From positions 1-11,231 of the forward strand of contig CANFUB010000069.1 of NCBI GenBank assembly GCA_947450015.1: a stretch of 11,231 nt of DNA, in the 5' to 3' direction. Positions 7,809 through 11,231 of this stretch are shown here, piece after piece; positions within the stretch are counted from its first letter, which is position 1, and each line of letters begins with the position of its first letter. The notes below the pieces were generated by a model, which saw nothing but the letters and a program-made list of their open reading frames with translations, was not told where the DNA came from and did not search any database. Source of the stretch: Bacteroidota bacterium (GTDB lineage: Bacteria > Bacteroidota > Bacteroidia > NS11-12g > UBA955). The translations under genes were made by a program, and so were the position numbers.

Positions 7809-8588
7809 TTAATTAAGCAATAAAAAATAAATCGGCATGATAGCAAACAATATTGGAATGATAATACCAAATACACCAACCCCAATATTTTTAATCAAGG
7901 CATTGTATTTTTTGTGATTCACACCCAGGGTTTGGAATGCACTGCTAAAGCCATGTACCAAGTGGAACGACAAGGCGGCCATTGAAATAACATAGATGAT
8001 TACCAACCACCAAGCTTTAAAACCATCGGCTACTACGATATATAAATCTTTTACAATTGTAACTTCTATGCCACTTTGGTTGTCAATGAACTTTTCCATT
8101 TTGCCAGCAATTTCGCCAGTGAAAGGAGAAAAAGTAACTTCACCTGTTGCTAAGTTTCTTTCGTATTGGGTGTATGGTACGGTACCAAATTTATATTGGG
8201 CCCAGAAATTCCACATGTGTAAAATTAAAAAGGCTAATATGATGGTTCCTAAAACGCCCATCCATCTGCTCGACCAATTGCTGTTGGCATTGCCATTGTA
8301 TGCGGCATATTGAACAGGACGTGCCTTTTTATTTTCCATTACAAGGTATAAACCCCAGAATGCGTGAAATAAAATGATGGCGTACAAACCATAAGAAACA
8401 AACTTAATCAATGGATTGGTGGTCATGAATACCGCATAGGTATTGAAGGCCAACCCGCCATCGTGTTTCAAAAGTTGTAAATTACCCGTCAAATGCACAA
8501 TAAGGAATGTGCAGAGAAAGAGACCCGTAAGTCCCATCAGTAATTTTTTACCGATACTTGATTTTAAAAAAGTGCTAATCCAATTCAT
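7809..8588 (-). CDS. sdhC: Succinate dehydrogenase cytochrome b558 subunit, single membrane anchor
   Basis: 259 residues. It anchors complex II in the inner membrane and carries two b haems and the quinone site. Five membrane helices are visible: about 15-35, 61-84, 109-131, 192-214 and 235-258. One His in each of the first four gives the expected di-haem ligand set: His32, His75, His124 and His209 (or His212). This is the single large anchor of type B complexes (Bacillus, Wolinella), which react with menaquinone, in contrast to the SdhC/SdhD pair of E. coli. The loop between helices 3 and 4 (about 132-190) is long, making the protein longer than B. subtilis SdhC (about 200 residues). It is first in the operon, 25 nt downstream of a good promoter. 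Confidence 0.95.
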   Translation of the reverse strand: MNWISTFLKSSIGKKLLMGLTGLFLCTFLIVHLTGNLQLLKHDGGLAFNTYAVFMTTNPLIKFVSYGLYAIILFHAFWGLYLVMENKKARPVQYAAYNGNANSNWSSRWMGVLGTIILAFLILHMWNFWAQYKFGTVPYTQYERNLATGEVTFSPFTGEIAGKMEKFIDNQSGIEVTIVKDLYIVVADGFKAWWLVIIYVISMAALSFHLVHGFSSAFQTLGVNHKKYNALIKNIGVGVFGIIIPILFAIMPIYFLLLN

Positions 8589-8613
8589 GTAATAATGATT
8601 TTTAAATTTTTTG

Positions 8614-8642
8614 CAAATTTATTCTTATTTTAATAAAAACAA
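8614..8642 (-). promoter_or_regulatory. Bacteroidota-type promoter for sdhCAB
   Basis: On the minus strand, TTG (8642-8640), an 18-nt spacer and TAAATTTG (8621-8614) match the -33 TTG / -7 TAnnTTTG pattern of the Bacteroidota primary sigma factor. The leader to the sdhC ATG would be about 20 nt, A-rich, without a Shine-Dalgarno. Motif match only. Confidence 0.6.
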
Positions 8643-8654
8643 CCTTTGTAAGAC

Positions 8655-8675
8655 TATTTAAATTTATTTTAAATA
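8655..8675. repeat. AT-only inverted repeat upstream of the sdhC promoter
   Basis: TATTTAAA (8655-8662) and TTTAAATA (8668-8675) are perfect 8-bp inverted arms with a 5-nt spacer. The centre is about 23 bp upstream of the -33 element of sdhCAB, a position suited to an activator or an UP-like element. It lies in very AT-rich DNA, so chance is a real alternative. Confidence 0.4.
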
Positions 8676-8823
8676 ACAAAGAAATAACAATTCTAAATCT
8701 TGTTTGGTTTATTTAGTTTGCTGTTATTTGCACAACCCTTTGATATTGTCACGGTAAAGATTCTTGCACAGAAAAAACCTACCAAAAAATATCCATCCTT
8801 TAAACGTAAATTTAATACATAAA

Positions 8824-9843
8824 ATGTTCAAACTGGTTCGTTCCCTCCTCTTTTTAATGTCGGCCGAAAAGGCGCATCACGTCACACTTTCATTGCTTAG
8901 CTTTTTAATTGCTATACCAGGTATCGGTGGGCTTATTCGCGCTATCTATCGAAACAACAAACAACAACCTGTTAAGGCCTTTGGTATTGAATTTCCCAAC
9001 AAAGCAGGTTTAGCGGCTGGCTTCGACAAGAATGCAAAGTACCTAAAAGTGATGCAAGCGCTGGGTTTTGGTCATGTTGAAATTGGCACTGTAACACCTT
9101 TACCACAAGCTGGCAATGAATTGCCCCGTTTGTTTAGATTGATAGAAGACGAGGCCATTATCAACCGCATGGGTTTCAACAACGATGGTGTAGAGGTAAT
9201 AGTGGAGCGATTAAAGTCAAGACCAAAAGGTCTTATTGTTGGTGGCAATATTGGCAAGAACAAGGTAACACCTAATGAAAATGCCATTGATGACTATAAA
9301 ATTTGCTTTGACAAATTGTACCCCTATGTCGATTACTTTACAGTAAACGTTAGCAGTCCGAATACCCCAGGCTTGCGCGAGTTGCAAGATAAAAAACCTT
9401 TAATGGAGATTTTAAATGCTTTAATTGAAATACGCAAAACCAAGGTAGCACAAGGCCAATTGCACTTACCTATCTTGTTGAAAATTGCCCCAGATTTAAC
9501 CAATGAACAGTTAGATGATATTGTAAGTTTAACATTAGAAACAGGTATCGACGGCATTGTTGCCACGAATACAACGATTAGTCGCGAGGGCTTGAAAGCA
9601 AGCAAAGCAACAGTTGAAGCCATTGGCATGGGCGGTTTGAGTGGCAAACCTGTGATGCAAAGATCGACCGAAGTATTGGGCTATCTTAATGAACGCTTGC
9701 AAGGCAAGGTTGAACTCATTGGTGTAGGTGGCATTTTAAATGCGGCCGATGCTGCAGAAAAATTCAAACATGGCGCTGTTTTAGTGCAAGTGTATTCAGG
9801 CTTTATATACGAAGGACCAGCCTTGGTCAAAAAAATTAGCTAA
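8824..9843 (+). CDS. pyrD: Dihydroorotate dehydrogenase, class 2 (quinone-linked)
   Basis: 339 residues. It oxidises dihydroorotate to orotate in pyrimidine synthesis and passes electrons to the membrane quinone. The N-terminal hydrophobic helix region (MFKLVRSLLFLMSAEKAHH to about 40) is the membrane and quinone-access element that defines class 2. The FMN barrel follows: AGFDKN (Lys69), NRMGFNN (114-120), the catalytic Ser178 in NVSSPNTPGLRELQ, Lys220, and Asn249-Thr250. Each lies 3 residues after its E. coli counterpart (Lys66, Ser175, Lys217, Asn246). Class 2 uses Ser as base, where class 1 uses Cys. I chose the ATG at 8824 because class 2 enzymes begin with this M-x-K-L-x-R-P/S-LLF pattern; an in-frame TTG at 8764 would add 20 unrelated residues. 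Divergent from sdhC. Confidence 0.96.
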   Translation: MFKLVRSLLFLMSAEKAHHVTLSLLSFLIAIPGIGGLIRAIYRNNKQQPVKAFGIEFPNKAGLAAGFDKNAKYLKVMQALGFGHVEIGTVTPLPQAGNELPRLFRLIEDEAIINRMGFNNDGVEVIVERLKSRPKGLIVGGNIGKNKVTPNENAIDDYKICFDKLYPYVDYFTVNVSSPNTPGLRELQDKKPLMEILNALIEIRKTKVAQGQLHLPILLKIAPDLTNEQLDDIVSLTLETGIDGIVATNTTISREGLKASKATVEAIGMGGLSGKPVMQRSTEVLGYLNERLQGKVELIGVGGILNAADAAEKFKHGAVLVQVYSGFIYEGPALVKKIS

Positions 9844-9867
9844 TATTTTTATATCCGATTAAACCTT

Positions 9868-9897
9868 TTGGGTTTCATAATGTCGAACCTATAATAA
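9868..9897 (+). promoter_or_regulatory. Possible weak promoter for the Spy-like gene
   Basis: TTG (9868-9870), a 19-nt spacer and TATAATAA (9890-9897). The spacing fits Bacteroidota promoters, but the -7 element matches only TA and one T of TAnnTTTG. It would give a leader of only several bases before ATG 9909. Readthrough from pyrD is an alternative, since no convincing terminator separates the genes. Confidence 0.25.
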
Positions 9898-9908
9898 GAT
9901 TCTATATT

Positions 9909-10277
9909 ATGAAAAAAGTATTGTTAAGTATTGTAGCTGCTGTGTTTGCAGTTAGTTCATTTGCCCACGATGGCGGCAAAGGACCCAAAACACCAGAACA
10001 GGTTGCGACTAAAAAAGCCGACAAATTAAAAACAGAGTTGGGCTTAAGCGACGACCAGCGAACAAAGGTTTACGCGATTCTGCTTGAAAACACCACTAAG
10101 ATACAAGCGATAAAGGCAAAGTATCCAAACGACAAGAAGGCGGCACAGGCAGAAATAAGACCATTGCGCCAAGCTGCTGATACTTCCATTAAGGCCATTT
10201 TAACACCTGAACAAATCACTAAATGGGAAGCATTGAAAAAAGAAAAAAAAGAAAAACACAAAGCCAAAAAGGAATAA
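9909..10277 (+). CDS. Small exported Spy/CpxP-like protein with two LTxxQ-type motifs
   Basis: 122 residues. A signal peptide (MKKVLLSIVAAVFAVSSFA, cut before His20) directs it to the periplasm. The mature protein is predicted to be almost all alpha-helical and highly charged. It has two motifs of the LTxxQ type, LSDDQ at 46-50 and LTPEQ at 98-102, each at the start of a helix (RTKVYAILLEN; ITKWEALKKEKKEK). This is the repeat layout of the Spy/CpxP family, ATP-independent periplasmic chaperones or stress sensors in E. coli; Bacteroidota have many small paralogues of unknown role. The C-terminus is a Lys/Glu-rich tail (KKEKKEKHKAKKE). It lies 65 nt after pyrD and ends just before a strong terminator. 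The family call is by motif and fold; the function is inferred. Confidence 0.75.
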   Translation: MKKVLLSIVAAVFAVSSFAHDGGKGPKTPEQVATKKADKLKTELGLSDDQRTKVYAILLENTTKIQAIKAKYPNDKKAAQAEIRPLRQAADTSIKAILTPEQITKWEALKKEKKEKHKAKKE

Positions 10278-10305
10278 GCTCTAGGCAAATAAAAACTATC
10301 ATCGT

Positions 10306-10347
10306 AAGCCCCTTTTGACCTAAAAAGCAAAAGGGGCTTCTTTTTTT
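10306..10347 (+). terminator. Intrinsic terminator after the Spy-like gene
   Basis: AAGCCCCTTTTG (10306-10317) and its perfect complement (10328-10339) form a 12-bp stem with a 10-nt loop, followed by C and seven T (10341-10347). It lies 28 nt after the stop codon. There is no T-tract on the minus strand, so it is directional and separates this unit from yidC. Confidence 0.92.
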
Positions 10348-10430
10348 AATGGCTTTCCATGGGTTGTGGAATAAGTAAAACATGCATTTGGTCGTCAAAA
10401 AAACAATTAAAGCGAATGCCTAAAATTCAA

Positions 10431-10462
10431 TTTTCACAATGCAATTGAAAAGAATACCTTTG
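10431..10462 (+). promoter_or_regulatory. Bacteroidota-type promoter for yidC
   Basis: TTTTC (10431-10435), a 19-nt spacer and TACCTTTG (10455-10462), a perfect TAnnTTTG -7 element with a near-consensus -33. A leader of about 20 nt would follow, containing a small ACCTT/AAGGT hairpin (10465-10479). Confidence 0.6.
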
Positions 10463-10488
10463 CAACCTTAAAAAAAGGTACAAATAAA

Positions 10489-11231
10489 ATGGATCGTAAT
10501 TCTATCATTGGGCTCTCGTTAATTTTTCTTCTATTCGTAGGCTATTGGTTTATCAATAAACCAAGCGATGCCGAGATGGCCCAACAACAACATTTCAATG
10601 ACTCTATGGCCATGGCAGAAAAGGCTAAATTGAAATCAATAAGTCTTATTTCTGCAGCCGAACAACACAAAAAAGACAGCATTGCCAATGCTTTGTTAAA
10701 CGACTCGAATGCCTTGACGCAGAAATTTGGTGGCTTAGCACAACATGTGAAAGGCAACGAGCAATTCTATACACTTGAGAACAGCGAAATGAAAATCACT
10801 TTGAGTTCTAAAGGTGGTTCGATTAAACAGATTCAATTAAAAAAATACAAGCGTGCTGATTCTTCTGAACTATTCTTATTGAGCAAAGAAAGTGTTCACC
10901 AATTAGAATTCCAGACCCGTGAGAATAGCATTAAAACGGGCGATTTTTATTGGGAAGTAAAAAGTGCCGATGCTCAAAATGCAGTCTTCAGACTAAATTA
11001 TTCGCCAACACAATACATCGAGCATACCTACCATTTAGGAGCAGATGGCTTTAATTTAGACCATCAAATAAAAACATATGGACTGAACAGTTTATTGGTA
11101 CCAAACACCAAATTAATTTTACAGTGGAACAATGATGTACCATTGCAAGAATATGAGCGCGAAAAAGAACGCATCTTAACAGCAGTGTATTTTAAATACC
11201 CTGAAGAGAAGGCGGATTATATGGGTGAAAC
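10489..11231 (+). CDS. yidC: Membrane protein insertase YidC, N-terminal part (3' end outside window)
   Basis: 247 codons from ATG 10489 to the window edge, without a stop. YidC inserts and folds inner-membrane proteins, alone or with SecYEG. The start MDRNSIIGLSLIFLLFVGYWF gives transmembrane helix 1 (about 5-23), with the 'MDRNSIIG' opening typical of Bacteroidota YidC. A polar linker of about 50 residues rich in Gln, Ala and Lys follows. The large periplasmic beta-sandwich domain begins at about residue 90 (YTLENSEMKITLSSKGGSIKQIQLKKY), matching the conserved 'l.n..l...ls..GG.i..v.Lk.Y' pattern. The insertase core with its five helices lies beyond the edge. A promoter and a preceding terminator indicate its own transcription unit. 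Confidence 0.94.
   Translation, partial: MDRNSIIGLSLIFLLFVGYWFINKPSDAEMAQQQHFNDSMAMAEKAKLKSISLISAAEQHKKDSIANALLNDSNALTQKFGGLAQHVKGNEQFYTLENSEMKITLSSKGGSIKQIQLKKYKRADSSELFLLSKESVHQLEFQTRENSIKTGDFYWEVKSADAQNAVFRLNYSPTQYIEHTYHLGADGFNLDHQIKTYGLNSLLVPNTKLILQWNNDVPLQEYEREKERILTAVYFKYPEEKADYMGE

Larger units (their letters stand above)
8589..8823. other. Divergent intergenic region between sdhC and pyrD
   Basis: 235 bp between two divergent start codons. The sdhC-proximal half holds the sdh promoter and the AT-only inverted repeat. In the pyrD-proximal half I find no good TAnnTTTG element at the right spacing from a TTG; the nearest candidates (TTAGTTTG near 8713, GTTATTTG near 8723) miss the TA pair. 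The last 40 bases before pyrD are A-rich with no Shine-Dalgarno. No small gene or structured RNA is evident. Confidence 0.6.

Noticed and set aside
7996..8313. 105-codon open frame on the plus strand inside sdhC
   Set aside because: It lies wholly antisense to a well-supported gene, has no recognisable domain or promoter, and its coding pattern is explained by the sdhC codons.
4998..8588. Fumarate reductase (frdCAB) instead of succinate dehydrogenase
   Set aside because: The two enzymes share sequence class and gene order, so it cannot be fully excluded. I kept sdh as the usual name for this type; the direction of use cannot be read from the sequence.
8764..8823. TTG start at 8764 for pyrD
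   Set aside because: The extra 20 residues are polar and unlike class 2 enzymes, while ATG 8824 gives the family's usual N-terminal helix.
9861..9875. AAACC/GGTTT hairpin after pyrD as a terminator
   Set aside because: Five-bp, AT-rich stem with no T-tract behind it.
10465..10479. Riboswitch or regulatory RNA in the yidC leader
   Set aside because: Only a 5-bp ACCTT/AAGGT hairpin in a leader of about 20 nt; far too small for a known riboswitch.

Overview
The window reads as a chromosomal segment of a member of the Bacteroidota. It is AT-rich. It carries a TonB-dependent receptor of the Bacteroidota type, a three-gene sdhCAB operon with a single large cytochrome b subunit, a class 2 pyrD and a YidC with the family's long periplasmic domain. 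Start codons lack Shine-Dalgarno sequences and sit behind A-rich leaders. Three intergenic regions hold perfect matches to the Bacteroidota -7 promoter element TAnnTTTG. I see no mobile element, CRISPR array, tRNA or rRNA. The genus cannot be read from the sequence.

Layout. (1) 1-2019, plus strand: the 3' part of a TonB-dependent outer-membrane receptor, open at the left edge. (2) 2066-4912, minus strand: a tightly packed four-gene cell-envelope operon, read from right to left. It encodes a short LVIVD-repeat lipoprotein, a second propeller-like lipoprotein, a small outer-membrane barrel-like protein and a secreted family 16 glycoside hydrolase. The junctions are ATGA, ATGA and a 2-nt gap. 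(3) 4998-8588, minus strand: sdhC-sdhA-sdhB, respiratory complex II of the menaquinone-reactive, di-haem type. A Bacteroidota promoter lies in front and a strong hairpin terminator behind. The promoter of operon (2) partly overlaps that terminator. (4) 8824-9843, plus strand: pyrD, divergent from sdhC. (5) 9909-10277, plus strand: a small exported Spy/CpxP-like protein with two LTxxQ-type motifs, followed by a textbook intrinsic terminator. (6) 10489 to the right edge, plus strand: the N-terminal part of yidC behind a good promoter.

How they fit together. SdhCAB and class 2 PyrD both feed electrons into the membrane quinone pool, one from succinate and one from dihydroorotate. YidC inserts membrane proteins. 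The Spy-like protein probably acts as a periplasmic chaperone or stress protein. These parts are ordinary housekeeping.

The four-gene operon is the only part that looks under-described. Every product appears to be exported, the genes are apparently translationally coupled, and it ends in a polysaccharide-cleaving enzyme without the SusC/SusD pair of a classical polysaccharide utilisation locus. Its first two genes together resemble one full-length LVIVD-family lipoprotein split into two proteins, each with its own lipoprotein signal. That is the best candidate for something new, but its function is not known from sequence alone.
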